Shown here: positions 35,717 to 45,830 of the stretch, in pieces
Position numbering within the stretch: the stretch's first letter is position 1
Layout of the letters: every line of letters begins with the position of its first letter
Assembly (NCBI GenBank): GCA_029216955.1
Contig: JANAVB010044017.1
Span: forward strand, 2,668,559 to 2,732,558
Length of the DNA stretch: 64,000 nt
From: Iris pallida
Lineage: Eukaryota; Streptophyta; Magnoliopsida; Asparagales; Iridaceae
Direction of reading: 5' to 3'
The notes under the pieces: generated by a model
The model's database searches: none
The model's input: the letters and a program-made list of their open reading frames with translations, nothing else
What the model was told of the DNA's origin: nothing
Translations under genes and position numbers: made by a program

Positions 35717-36559
35717 TTACTTGTCTTCTACGCTAGTGGCGCTGATGATGAAAGTCTTCCAGTCCTTGAACTGACTTTCGCCCATCCAGAGGCTGATTGT
35801 GGAAAGCAGCCTCTTTTGGCAGATTTTAATCAAGGAAGAATCTGGATTGCCAAAGGGCAATTTCATCGCGGTTTGGCGAAACCGTTCAATGTAGTTCCTT
35901 GTTAGTTCTTTCTCACCTGGAACAACGTTCATGAGGGTGGATATTGCCACATCTTGTCCTACCTCGTAGAACCTTTCAAGGAACATATTTTTGAAGCCAA
36001 CGAAGGAATAGATGCAGTTGTCTGGCAAGTTGCGGTACCAGTCGAAGGCGACCCCTTCCAATGCTCCAATGAACAACCTCGTAATGATAGCGTCGTCATG
36101 AGGCAGATGGTCGGTTGTGACTTCGAAGTAGGTGATGTACCTACTTGTAGATGTCTTCCCATCATATGGACTAATGTTGAATGGTTTATATCTTGGTGGG
36201 AAGGGAACAACTCTCCATGCAGCAGGATACGGTTGTCGTATCCTGAGGTCCTGGCAGGTTTCTCGGGCGTAGAACATGGCCCGGAGCTCCTGGACCTCTC
36301 GTTTTGTCTCCCTGGCCTCGTCTGCAGTGGTAGGAGCCGATATTATAGGATGGTTATCACCCGAGGTTGAGTTCGAGTCCGCATTGGCTGTGGGACCCAA
36401 GCTTGTCTGGCCAGGCGTCCTTCCTTGCAGAGTTGGTAGGGTCGCTTTGATCTCGTCCACGGATTTGACCAAGGTATGAAGTATGGCCTCCAGGATGTCG
36501 ATGCGTTGGCGATCACTGGGACCGTCTTGGTCGTTGTTTGTCATGAACATCGTCCTCAC
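35717..36559 (-). CDS. Tat-2 gag
   Basis: 280 codons open from ATG at 36559. The N-terminal half is a Ser/Thr/Pro linker followed by a charged helix (ETKREVQELRAMFYARE). The capsid core is near residues 105-270 (IRQPYPAAWRVVPFPPRYKP, GVAFDWYRNLPDNCIYSF, FLERFYEVGQDV, GESQFKDWKTFI), matching Tat-1 gag motif for motif. This is the best-preserved Tat coding region in the window. No nucleocapsid knuckle follows: after the stop the sequence goes into the hairpin array. It could package its own RNA only with partner proteins (inferred). Confidence 0.85.
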   Translation of the reverse strand: MRTMFMTNNDQDGPSDRQRIDILEAILHTLVKSVDEIKATLPTLQGRTPGQTSLGPTANADSNSTSGDNHPIISAPTTADEARETKREVQELRAMFYARETCQDLRIRQPYPAAWRVVPFPPRYKPFNISPYDGKTSTSRYITYFEVTTDHLPHDDAIITRLFIGALEGVAFDWYRNLPDNCIYSFVGFKNMFLERFYEVGQDVAISTLMNVVPGEKELTRNYIERFRQTAMKLPFGNPDSSLIKICQKRLLSTISLWMGESQFKDWKTFIISATSVEDK

Positions 36560-36930
36560 ATGAGGAGAGATGGAAGGAACGGTGTAGGACGTGCCCTCTG
36601 AATCATACCCTTACACTGAGAAATTATCGGGGTATGTAGGAATATTCTCCTCTGGTTTGGACTCAGAGGAAGTGCTACCCCCTGCGCAGGAGCTGCCTCA
36701 TCTTAGGACCCGTGGACGTCCTCGGGGACGTCTGGGTCTACTGCATCTATGGGGGGAATTGCTTCCTCCGGTGCATCTTTTTGGAACGTCGGATTGTTGT
36801 GGATGTTCGGAGGGGTGCTACCCCCAGCTTCGGCTACCCCCAGAGATGTAGATGACGAATCTCTAAGTGTTGAAGATTTCGTCTTAGAGCGGGTGCCCTG
36901 ATAAACTCCTCCAGTGGTGGTTGTGGACAG

Positions 36931-37905
36931 TCACTTGGATGTAAGTTTCCTGGCCACGCTAGTTGAGAACGTCGGGCTGGAAACATTTATCTTCTTTCCC
37001 GCCTTGCCGGTAGGGATCTTCTGAGTAGAATTACAGGAGGCGACATAAAGTGACTCATCTCCTGAGTTTTGTTGCGGGACCGGTCCTGGCTGCTGCAGTC
37101 GTTGGAAGACGGACTGCCAGTCCTCTTGTACAGCCGCATTGCTGCAGCAGTAGTTGACGATGACTTGAGTGCAGTGGTGTTCATGAAAGGACTCTCTGCA
37201 CACCAAGCTCTCTTCTCTTTTCTTGCGTTTGTGAAGAATCACATCAAGCAAGTCACTTATTTTGTGGGACCGAGAGTTCCGAGCACACGAGTGTGTTGGC
37301 ATTCCGCCTGCTCCCTGATGTGGGGCTAGTAAGAGTACTTGCCCCTGATCATTGTTGGGAGATTCTTGATAACTATCCCGTCCGTTGGCCACCGGGGGTT
37401 GGACACGGATAGTTTTATACAACTTTCCATCAGGGGCCCGCGTAATAGTCAGCGGGACGCCCTGATGGTCAGAAGTTGGGACAGCTGACTGAGCTCGACG
37501 AGCCCGCACTGTCCTAGACTTCTTCCCTCTAGCACCTGAGAGTGCATAGTAGGAAGAGTCCAAGTTGTGCGTCACAGAGTCTGGCGCATCCTGCTGAGAG
37601 CCTCTGGGGTCAGGATCGCATGAAAGGCGGTTAAAGACTGACCCTGAGCCGTACAAGGTGGATGGCTTACGGCTGAGTTTGGCAGCCGCATAAGTGTTCT
37701 CCATGCGACTGGGAACAGTTTGCATGCGGCTAGAAGTTGTGGCCGTATGGGCATCCTTCATAAGGCTGGCAGTTGTGGCCGCATGAGCCTTTTTCATGCG
37801 ACTGGCAGTTGTGGCCGCATGAGCCTTCTCCATGCGGCAGGCAGTTGTGGCCGTATGAGCCTTCTTCATACGGCGGGCAGTTGTGGCCGCATGAGCCTCC
37901 TCCAT
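36931..37905 (-). CDS. Tat-2 pre-gag ORF (324 codons)
   Basis: An open frame upstream of gag. Residues 1-75 are a tandem repeat, about 14-15 residues per unit, of the form RM-KKAHAATTA. Residues 110-220 (near 37570-37225) correspond to a segment that also occurs in both LTRs (DSSYYALSGARGKKSRTVRA here, DSSYYAPSSAKSKKSRAARA in the LTR). The C-terminal part (HHCTQVIVNYCCSN, DWQSVFQRLQQ) corresponds to the Tat-1 region near 29000. No known domain. An additional ORF before gag is a known Tat-lineage feature. Confidence 0.6.
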   Translation of the reverse strand: MEEAHAATTARRMKKAHTATTACRMEKAHAATTASRMKKAHAATTASLMKDAHTATTSSRMQTVPSRMENTYAAAKLSRKPSTLYGSGSVFNRLSCDPDPRGSQQDAPDSVTHNLDSSYYALSGARGKKSRTVRARRAQSAVPTSDHQGVPLTITRAPDGKLYKTIRVQPPVANGRDSYQESPNNDQGQVLLLAPHQGAGGMPTHSCARNSRSHKISDLLDVILHKRKKREESLVCRESFHEHHCTQVIVNYCCSNAAVQEDWQSVFQRLQQPGPVPQQNSGDESLYVASCNSTQKIPTGKAGKKINVSSPTFSTSVARKLTSK

Positions 37906-37915
37906 GCGGCGGGCG
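37690..37915. repeat. Tandem repeat of ~42-bp hairpin units in Tat-2
   Basis: Five to six units of the form GTTGTGGCCGCATGAGCC, 6-8 nt, then CATGCGGC. Arms pair within each unit and covary between units: GCCGCATG/CATGCGGC (near 37813-37837 and 37886-37910) but GCCGTATG/CATACGGC (near 37849-37876). On the minus strand the repeats give Gly-His-Asn-Cys or Met-Lys-Lys-Ala-His-type peptides depending on frame. Confidence 0.85.
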
Positions 37916-38227
37916 CCCTAACGTGGCTGCTTTTTCGACCGTATAGAGTCCCTCTTTGCCCCTGCAAGTCCAGCATCGTAGTATTTTTTTTCTGCCGGAC
38001 TTGGGGACAGCAGAGTCCTCTACGGTCTGAAGTGGGGCCGCATGAGAGCCTTCTCCGTCGTCTTGGGCAGCAGAGAGCATTTCTTTCATAGCTTGGGAAG
38101 GGGCAAATGATTTGGGCCTCCACTCCCTGCGGGCCTTCTTCATGCGGGTTCGCTTCTGGACCGGGCCAGCGCTCCCGTCGGAGAGCATTTCTTCAAACGC
38201 CTGCTGGCCAAAGCGGACGACCAACAT
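37730..38227 (-). CDS. Tat-2 leader ORF (165 codons), function unknown
   Basis: Begins near 38227, about 70 nt inside the PBS. The first ~85 residues are charged, with no motif I recognise. The last ~65 residues are made of the 37690-37915 repeats and read as CGHN units about 14 residues apart (GSCGHNC), giving regularly spaced Cys/His pairs. The repeats are open in more than one frame, so coding is uncertain. It sits where Tat-1 has its own leader ORF, but the sequences are unlike each other. Confidence 0.4.
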   Translation of the reverse strand: MLVVRFGQQAFEEMLSDGSAGPVQKRTRMKKARREWRPKSFAPSQAMKEMLSAAQDDGEGSHAAPLQTVEDSAVPKSGRKKILRCWTCRGKEGLYTVEKAATLGRPPHGGGSCGHNCPPYEEGSYGHNCLPHGEGSCGHNCQSHEKGSCGHNCQPYEGCPYGHNF

Positions 38228-38294
38228 CTGTTGCGTGGAGCCGAGCTTGGCGGCGTCCGATTACGTCATCAACTTCTCAGTCGTGGAGAAGTTA

Positions 38295-38313
38295 GTCCCC
38301 AGCAGAGTCGCCA
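38295..38313 (-). other. Tat-2 primer-binding site
   Basis: TGGCGACTCTGCTGGGGAC on the minus strand, 3 nt inside the 5' LTR end at 38317; identical to the Tat-1 site. Confidence 0.88.
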
Positions 38314-38316
38314 TCG

Positions 38317-40285
38317 CGTTTGCTATTGATTATAAAAGTACAGAATAATTTTATGGGATGACTGGACTTTTATTTCACAACTACAAACTCGCTTATATAG
38401 AAGAGAGCCTAGGAACAAAATCTAGGAAAAACAATCTAAAGTATAATTGTTTTGTTTTTCTGGAGGGTAACGGAAGAGGCTCGGGAGAGTGCTATCAACT
38501 CTGCCTTACTCTTTGGACGATCGGACGTCGCTTCGGCTCTAATGAAGAAATGCTCTTGCTGGGTGCTCTTTGCTCTATGCCTCTCTCTGTGTCTCCGCCG
38601 CACTCTGTCTCCCCGTCTTTTGCAAGGGAATGGCACCTTGCTATTTATAGGACTTTGTGATAAGTAGGGTGTGCAGTAATTGCTTCTTGAAAAGTGGGCG
38701 GTTAGGGATTGGTTAAGATTAACCTTGATCTTGTTTGTTGGAAATCAATCTGGCTATTATGTTGATTGCAACAAATCTGCATTGGTTGTTGGAAATTGAT
38801 CCGGGTAGTTATGTTGATTGCAATAAATCTGCATTGTGATGATTTGTTGATAGCATCAAATCTGAGTGGATAAGTCTTGGTCAATCTTCTGCCACGTGTC
38901 TCAATCGCTATTATGCTGAGAGCCGTATGAACGCGGGTGAATAAGTCTTAGTCGATCTTCTGTCACGTGTCCCAACTGCCATTGTGCTGCGAGACACATA
39001 GACGGGGCGTCCTGGCAGAGCCACATGAGTGTGGCCCCGACTACAGAGCCGCATGAAGGTGGCAGCCGCATGAGAGTAACAGCCGCATAAGAGTGAACCC
39101 CAACTGAACCGCATAAGGGTGGCCCCCCACAATCCGAGCCGCATGAGAGTGGCAGCCGCATGGGGGTGGCCTCCAACTGAACCGCATAAAGGTGGCCCCT
39201 AAAATCCGAGCCGCATGAGGGTGGCAGCCACATAAGGGAGAACCCCCAACTGAACCGCATAAAGGTGGTCTGGGTGATCCGCATAGAGAGCTTCTTTGGA
39301 CTCTGTGGACTGTGCCGGCTATCTCAAAGATTTTCTCGTCTTTTGATGAGCATGATGCGTCTCTTCATTATGTCTGAGCCGTCAGAACTATCACTTTATG
39401 TCAGAGCATTTAATGACCAGCTGTTCAGTCTATAATTATGGCCATCTGTAATCGGCTTGTTTTGAGCCGCATGAGGCCATGTGGCTCTTCCTGAGCCACA
39501 TAAAGCTTTCTGAGCCGCATGAAGCTCTGAGGGATTTCGAGCTGCATGAGACCCCCCAAGTTCTGAGCTGCATGAAACTCCCCAGTTTTTGAGCCGCATG
39601 GAGTTTCATGTTGATTTTGGGCCGCATAAGGCCCCCCTGCTGCTTTTGGGCCGCATGAAGCTTTCTGAGCCGCATGAAGCATTCTGGATTTTGAGCCGCA
39701 TAAAATCCTCATGGGTCGCATGGAGCTTTCTACGTTTTCACCCGCATGAGACTCCATGTTGATTTTGAGCCGCATAGAGAATCCTCTTCTTTCCTTGCGC
39801 TTGTGAAGGATTACATATCGCAAGTCAAGGACATCTCGATCAACCTTTGCACTTGCTTTGTGGGCCCAGGTATCCCAAGCACACGAGTGTGTAGATATCA
39901 TGTTTGCTCTCCGATGCGGGACTAGAAAAAGTACTTGCCCTTGATCATTGTTGGGAAACTCTTGAGAACCACCCTGTCCGTTTGCTGCCGAGGGCTGGAC
40001 ACGGGCATTTCTGTACAACTTTCCATTAGAGACCCGCTTAGTGGGACGCTCTGATGTTCAAAGGTTGGGACAGCTGACTGAGCTCGACGAGCCCGCGCTG
40101 CCCTAGACTTGTTCGACTTAGCACCCGAAGGTGCGTTGTAGGAAGAGTCCAAGTTGGAAGGAGGGAAGAGAAGTTGGTGCCCTTTTCAAAGGAGGAAAGG
40201 GGGCTCTATTTATAGAATGGAGTGAGCCATTTCTTCTTCTCCTTTCCGATGTGGGACTAAAAGCAATATTTTTCATGCTTCTACA
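38317..40285 (-). repeat. Tat-2 5' LTR
   Basis: 1969 bp, closely matching 32331-34317. TATA-like boxes lie at 38640-38652 and 40204-40219, and the GAGCCGCATG array at 39000-39780. The segment 39800-40160 repeats the internal stretch 37205-37567. Confidence 0.95.
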
Positions 40286-40290
40286 CTTTG

Positions 40291-42209
40291 TAGTATACTG
40301 ATATCTTTTACTATACTCAGTATTATTTGGATATGCTAGATAGCTTTAACCCACTTACAATAGAAGTCGTATCATCTATGCGAAATATGGTATCCTTGGA
40401 TTCAATACAAGAGTCGTCCTTCTTAGTACCGTCTCGAAAGAAAGATGAAAAGCCTGTATTCTTCAATAAAGGAGAGGAACCAAAAATCATGCTCTATAAC
40501 GATAATAGAGATGATACAGGAAGGCTACAATTACGCCGCTATAGTCCATAATCCAAAGCAATCATCCACAAAATGGGCTATGATTTCAGAACAGGCCTCA
40601 ACAATGGTAAAGGAAGACGGACTCCCCTTCGTATTGCTGTTCTAAAAGGAAAATTACAACAATACCACAGTAAATCGATGCGGGCTTAGGTTATGCTTCA
40701 CCTCTCCCAACTCCTGAACTTTCTGAATCTGATAAAGAAGAACGATCTAGCTCTTCTGATTCTATTTCATGGGAATTTGACACCAGCATTGGTCATATTC
40801 ATAGGATAATGGTATCTTCTAACATGGGGTCTGCCGAATTCTCGGAAGAAGATGAAAATAACATTGAAGAAGCTCCTGAAGTAGACCCTTGGGCACAAAA
40901 GATGGACAATCAGTGAGAACTTTGTTTCGAACAACGAGAACCACCTACTGAAGATCAACATATCCAAATCGATATTGGAGAGGAAGGTGTATCACAACCA
41001 ATCTTCATTAGCAAAAATCTCTCAGAGGATGACAAACAAGATTTAATTCATCTTATTCATAAATATATTGATGTCTTCGCCTAGAGTTACGAAGATATGC
41101 CAGGATTAGATCCTCAAGTTGCAACTCACAAGCTTAACATTCTGCCGAATGCCAAGCGGTCAAACAACAATAACGGCGATTCAAGCCTGAAATGATGGAT
41201 GCAATTGATAATGAAGTCAAAAAGCTTATAGCTTGCGGTTTTATCAGAGAAGAACAGCATCCTGACTGGGTAGACAACGTTGTACCAGTCCTGAAGAAGA
41301 CTGGAAAGGTTCGAGTTTGCAAAGACTTTCGGGATCTCAATGATGCTTGCCATAAAGACGAGTTCCCTCTCCCGATTACTGATGTCATGATCGACAATAC
41401 ATGTGGATTCGAACGAATTTCTTCCATGGATGGGTTTTCTGGATATAATTAAATCCGGATGAATCCTGAAGATGAGAAACATGCTTCATTTCGTACTCCT
41501 CGGGGTGTGTACTGTTATACGGTCATGCCGTTTGGTCTTAAGAATGCAGGTACAACTTACCAGTGGGCTATGAGTACTATTTTTTGCGATCATCTGCGAA
41601 AGACTGTCGAATGCTATGTTGACGATATTGCTGTCAAAAGTCGTCTCAAGGAAGATCACATTCAAGATTTAAGAACTATCTTCAATCTAATGCGCCAGCA
41701 TCAACTCAAAATGAACCCCACCAAGTCTTTTTGGGTGTCTCTAGTGGTAAGTTTCTCGGCTTCGTCATTACCTCTAAGGGTATACACATTGATCCCGAGA
41801 AGATCAAAGTCATTCAAGAGATGCGTCCTCCACGCAACCTAAAAGAGCTACGAGGATTCCAAGGTCGACTTGCGTACATCAGGCGATTCATTTCGAATTT
41901 ATCTGGACGTTGCAGACCATTTACTCAATTAATGAAGAAAGGTGTATCTTTCGTTTGGACGGAAGAATGTCAACGAGCATTTGACTACATGAAGCGGTAT
42001 TTAATGAGTCCACCGGTCCTTGTACCACCGATCTCAGGAATACCCTTCTTAATGTATGTCCGAGCAATGGATCATTCATTGGGAGCTTTGCTGGCTCAAA
42101 AGAATAAGGAAGGTCATGAACCAGTCATCTACTATCTTAGCCGAACGATAATTTGAGCTGAACATCGTTATAGTCCTGTGGAGAAGGAATGTTTAGCCTT
42201 AATGTATGT
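40291..42209 (+). pseudogene. Tat-1 reverse transcriptase and partial RNase H
   Basis: It resumes after the Tat-2 insertion with an acidic linker (40327-41080). The RT runs about 41100-41850: WVDNVVPVLKKTGKVRVCKD, FRDLNDACHKDEFPLP, FSGYNxIRM, TPRGVYCYTVMPFGLKNAG, and the catalytic box CYVDDIAVKS near 41612-41640. The connection and RNase H start follow (LGALLAQKNKEGHEPVIYYL, 42078-42135), ending near YSPVEKECLALMY at 42209, where sequence turns into a duplication. Stops and frameshifts near 41451, 41730 and 42155. The rest of RNase H and all of integrase are absent. Confidence 0.88.
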
Positions 42210-42335
42210 TCGGGGCGCCATTGATTAGTATGTTCAGGGCGCCACTGATTAGTATAGTCCGGTGGAGAAGGAATGTTTAGCCTTAATGTATGTTAAGGGC
42301 GTCACTGATTAGTATGTTCAGGGCGCAACTTGATT
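42169..42335. repeat. ~85-bp tandem duplication at the RNase H breakpoint
   Basis: The block starting TAGTCCTGTGGAGAAGGAAT at 42169 recurs from about 42254 with small changes. Each copy ends in GGGCGCCACTGATTAGTATG-type units that also repeat within the block. It marks the point where pol is truncated. Confidence 0.8.
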
Positions 42336-42560
42336 TTTATTTTTTAGCACACTGCGCCTATCAACAGGCGCATATCAGCACTATGCGCTGATCAAACCGG
42401 CACATCCCAACAAAGTGTGATGATCAACAGGCGCACATCAGCACTGCATACTGATCAAACTGGCGCATATCAAAAATGTGCGCCGATCAATAGGCGCATA
42501 TCTCATTACAAGTTGATCACACTGGCGCATGTCAACAATACGCGCCTATGATTGAGACTA
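42336..42560. repeat. GGCGCATATCA inverted-repeat array in Tat-1
   Basis: About ten copies of GGCGCA(T/C)AT(C/A)A-type words alternate with their complements, producing adjacent small hairpins with differing arms: GCGCC/GGCGC, ATCAGC/GCTGAT, ATCAG/CTGAT, TGCGCC/GGCGCA. No ORF. It resembles in style, not in sequence, the Tat-2 arrays. Confidence 0.75.
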
Positions 42561-43049
42561 AGTAATGAATTGCAGTGCGCGCCTATTTTCAGAAATAGTT
42601 AGCGTATATCAACAGTGTCTACAACATGCAGATCAATACCTATCTTCAAAGGTGGTGCAAAAGAAGAATATTCATACCATTGATTCTTCTTCGAGACTTA
42701 ACAATTTTTAAAGACACAGCATGCAAAAGTATAACATCAGGATGGGTTGGCGCATGTGGGACCTTGTGAGAAGCCATTTGTTTTGAGAAAGAATGAATGG
42801 ATCTTTCGTTTTGGCTATCCTTTTTAAAGTACTGAAGAAGGAAAATGGGCACGTCATTCTAGGAGCCTATTTTGGGAAAGAACTAAGCAATAGGTGATGG
42901 GAGCCATGTGATGACTGCCATGTGTCCCTCAACGAAATAATAAACGTTTGAATCAGCTGAAGGAACGCATCTACGTGCACTATTCAAAATCATAGCCACA
43001 CAATATATCAAAAATTTTAGATTTCATTTGCATAAAGTTGGGTGGACCC
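42561..43049. other. Tat-1 3' region, no gene seen
   Basis: About 490 bp between the hairpin array and the antisense ORF. A short minus-strand frame (42646-42852) follows the antisense ORF and could be its former extension, but nothing recognisable is encoded. Confidence 0.6.
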
Positions 43050-43406
43050 CTACAGACAAGGATACAAGAAAAGAAAATAAAATTTTTGGCACGCCCAAAC
43101 ATTATTTCTTGTTCTTGCCTTCATCAGGCTGACGAAGGGCGCGTCCAATTCTTGCATGTTACGGATTCCCGAGGGACGCATCAGATTATGGAACCCCTCC
43201 GCATCACCACGCCCTTCGGAGGATGGCCCACCATTCAAGTGATTGAAGACTATCGAGTTTAGACCAAAACTGTCTAAAAAGTTTGCCGCTCTCAGCGACG
43301 GGTCAGCCTCCAACAGATAAGTTGTAGGCGTAACATCATGTCTCGCTTCAGGGGACTTGATTGTAGTGTCAGCATTTGTCTCCTTCTCTTCCTTCTTGGA
43401 GGCCAT
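43050..43406 (-). CDS. Tat-1 antisense ORF (118 codons)
   Basis: An open frame on the strand opposite to gag-pol, between pol and the 3' LTR, beginning MASKKEEKETNADTT at 43406. A TATA-like run (TATATATATAG near 43442-43454) lies about 40 nt before the ATG on the minus strand, so it may have its own promoter. The protein is charged and has no domain I recognise. Antisense ORFs at this position are documented in some Tat-lineage elements (Grande, RIRE2 and relatives); I cannot test homology here. Confidence 0.55.
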   Translation of the reverse strand: MASKKEEKETNADTTIKSPEARHDVTPTTYLLEADPSLRAANFLDSFGLNSIVFNHLNGGPSSEGRGDAEGFHNLMRPSGIRNMQELDAPFVSLMKARTRNNVWACQKFYFLFLYPCL

Positions 43407-43656
43407 TGAAGAACAGAAGTGAAAAATAAAGCATAAAGATCGACTACTATATATATATCAACAAAATGACTCTTCATATTCCTCATGGGAAACCGAATAT
43501 CATCAATGAAACTCGGGAAGATAAAGAGGAAGTTTGTGTTTTCGAGAAAGAGATTTAAACATGATGACCGGTTGTTGACTGGCGCAACTTGACTCAGTCA
43601 AATTGTTTTTATAAAATTCAAAGTATTTTAAAACTTTGATACATTTTTAAGTTTTA

Positions 43657-43674
43657 AAACTTTGAAGGGGGTCT
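43657..43674 (+). other. Tat-1 polypurine tract
   Basis: ACTTTGAAGGGGGTCT immediately before the 3' LTR start TGTAGGG at 43675; the same core as Tat-2. Confidence 0.85.
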
Positions 43675-44577
43675 TGTAGGGCCTACAAATCAAGTTGCAC
43701 CCTGAACATACTAATCAGTGATCAAGTTGCGCCCCAAAGATCAGGTTGCGCCACTAATATGAAGCTCAGAGAACAAGCTGCGCCACTGATCATGTTGCGC
43801 CTAATATCAGACTGCGTCCAGTCTGGTTGCGCTAAAATCTACGTGGCATCTGACACTTAATGGCCATCATTACCTGACAGCACTGACGACTGACACTACA
43901 GTGAACGAGGAAAAAATTTTCGAATCCCGTGAATTGTGCCGCTCAAGGAGAGTTGGTAGACAGCTGTCCTGTACACTTCGTAAGTTGCGCCTAGGCGCAA
44001 TCTGGATGACTTTTGCTCAAAAGCTGCAACGTGTCGAGGCGCGGCTCAATCAGGTGCAGTTGACCGAAGCTCGTGCAACCTGATAAAGTTGAAACAAATT
44101 ACATTCTAAAGCAGGATGATGTGGCGCACATGCCACTAATCTCTCAAGACGTGTCTACTATCCTGTACACGACCACGCGCATCTCAATCACATGATGCCA
44201 CGCGTCTAAATACAGTTAGTACACGACTTAACAACTGAATGAAAGTTGGCGCAACAGGAGGTTGGCGCTATACAATTTGGCGTAATCCAGCCTCGCGCAC
44301 ATCAGAATAACTGCTAAAACAGTTATTTCTTGAACTCTATAAATAGAGTTTCCAATCATTGTGAAATCATCAGATACATACGCACAGAGATCAAGAACTC
44401 TTGCAAAATTGCTGCTACATTCTCCAGAGGCTACAATCTTCAAGTTCACATAGTCCAAGGGATAAAGTGATCGTCTTCTGATCAGATTCCTACAGTTGTA
44501 CTTCCCCATAATTTATTGTACTTTGTACTAATTCTTTTTTTCAAGTTTGGAATAAAACTTTTCGTTTTTTGCAAACA
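43675..44577 (+). repeat. Tat-1 3' LTR
   Basis: 903 bp, pairing with 26939-27859 and carrying the same TATA box (44335-44348). It ends GCAAACA at 44577, followed by the TSD GAGTG and then LINE D ORF1. Confidence 0.95.
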
Positions 44578-44582
44578 GAGTG

Positions 44583-45830
44583 TGCCCGGAGGCATTTTGA
44601 CTTCCTCTCCAGGCCCGTCCATCCTCCGCGGATCCTTCTCCAGCGTTGCAGACTCCGGAGGTCCAGGGCCCCTGCCTCGTCCCCCTGGTATCGTCAGGAC
44701 CCCTACCTTTCCTGTCGGACCCACCTCCATCCCTGCCCCGAGCACTTCCGCTCCTCCTGGGATCACCCCCGCAGTCTCGTTTACAGATCTGGTGAGGCCC
44801 GATTGTGCTGCCCAGAAGCTCCCGATCCTTTCCGACGTCCCTCTCCCAGAGATTAACTATCCTACGCCTCCAGCGGGACAGCCTTTAGCGATCCCCTTCT
44901 TCGAAGCTGATCTGATCTTCATGCACTAGCAGTTCTCCTTCACCTTTGTGCTCCAATTCTCAGCGGGCTGTCCTAAGCTTGCTAGAGTACAAGAAGTCAT
45001 TGCCAAATGGCACTTCCAATCGGCATACAGAGTCGCCCCCCGGACCCCAAAAACATTCTGATCCATCTCTTTTCGATAGAAGACCAAAGGATTGCTTTGA
45101 CACATGGCACCATCAAGGTGGACTCCAAAACCATGACAGATGGTCTCCGACCCTCAACCCTAGAGAGGACTCGCCTATCGTGGCAGCCTGGGTCACACTC
45201 TCAACCCTCCTCTGATCTACTTCATCCCAGTGGCTCTCAAAAGAATCGTTAACTCGTTTGGCACTTTTGTAGCTATGGCGGAGGAACCCAGGAATCTCAC
45301 CAGAGCCAACTACGCTAAAGTCTGCATGGAACTAGACATCTCCAAATATCTTCCCAAATCAATTAAGATTGAGTTAGGAAACCAAACCCATATCCAACCT
45401 CTCATCTATGACAACAACGTCCTCTTTTGTAATCACTGCCACATCAGAGGATACCTCACCGAGTTCTGCTACAAAGCTCACCCGGAGTTGAAACAAAAGA
45501 AACAACTTGTCCCCAAGATTCCCCTCCCCCACCCCCACCCCCCCCCACCCCCCGCAGAAGCAACAAGAGGAGTTGCAACACACCCAACCCACCATAAACT
45601 CACACCTCAGATTCGATAATAGCCCAGACAAGACCCAGGTAACCACTTTCCCTCCCTCCGAATAAGGCAATCCCATCTCTCCAAACCCCAATTCGATATC
45701 AACTACTAACAAGTTCGAAGCTCTGAATTTGGAAAACATTATTAACGATAGAGAGGCACTAGAGAATCCATCCCCCCTCCGTCGTCACAATACAACCACC
45801 AAGCAACCCAGAAGCCGGCACAGCGAAGAC
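44583..45830 (+). pseudogene. LINE D ORF1, DUF4283 and zinc-knuckle part
   Basis: The RNA-binding protein of the A/C/D LINE family. Across two or three frames it reads: a Pro/Ser-rich linker (44583-44790), a DUF4283-like domain (about 44900-45400; VQEVIAKWHFQSAYRV, EDQRIALTHGTIKV, NPPLIYFIPVALKRI), then one zinc knuckle at 45415-45480 (CNHCHIRGYLTEFCYKAHPE). Breaks: TAG at 44927 and frameshifts near 45050 and 45215. The tail after the knuckle starts with a His/Pro run and is cut by Tekay-2 at 45830, resuming at 55528. Confidence 0.85.

Larger units (their letters stand above)
32331..40285 (-). mobile_element. Tat-2: non-autonomous Tat/Ogre-like element nested in Tat-1, TSD CTTTG
   Basis: 7955 bp with LTRs at 32331-34317 (3') and 38317-40285 (5') and a perfect TSD CTTTG (32326-32330, 40286-40290). 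On the minus strand the LTR starts TGTAGAAGCATG and ends ACAAACA. The PBS TGGCGACTCTGCTGGGGAC (38295-38313) and the PPT TTTGAAGGGGGTCT (34318-34335) are the same as in Tat-1. Internally there are pre-gag ORFs and gag but no protease, RT, RNase H or integrase. The place of pol is taken by an array of hairpins (34400-35580). Confidence 0.93.
26939..44577 (+). mobile_element. Tat-1: Tat/Ogre-like Ty3/gypsy retrotransposon, TSD GAGTG
   Basis: A 17.6-kb unit (about 9.7 kb without the nested Tat-2) between paired LTRs (26939-27859 and 43675-44577), with a perfect TSD GAGTG at 26934-26938 and 44578-44582. The LTRs begin TGTAGGGCCTA and end GCAAACA. The PBS TGGCGACTCTGCTGGGGAC lies 3 nt inside, and the PPT is TTTGAAGGGGGTCT. 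Order: leader ORFs, gag, protease, [Tat-2], RT/RNase H, GCGC-hairpin array, antisense ORF, PPT. No integrase was found, so it is probably non-autonomous or internally rearranged. Confidence 0.93.
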
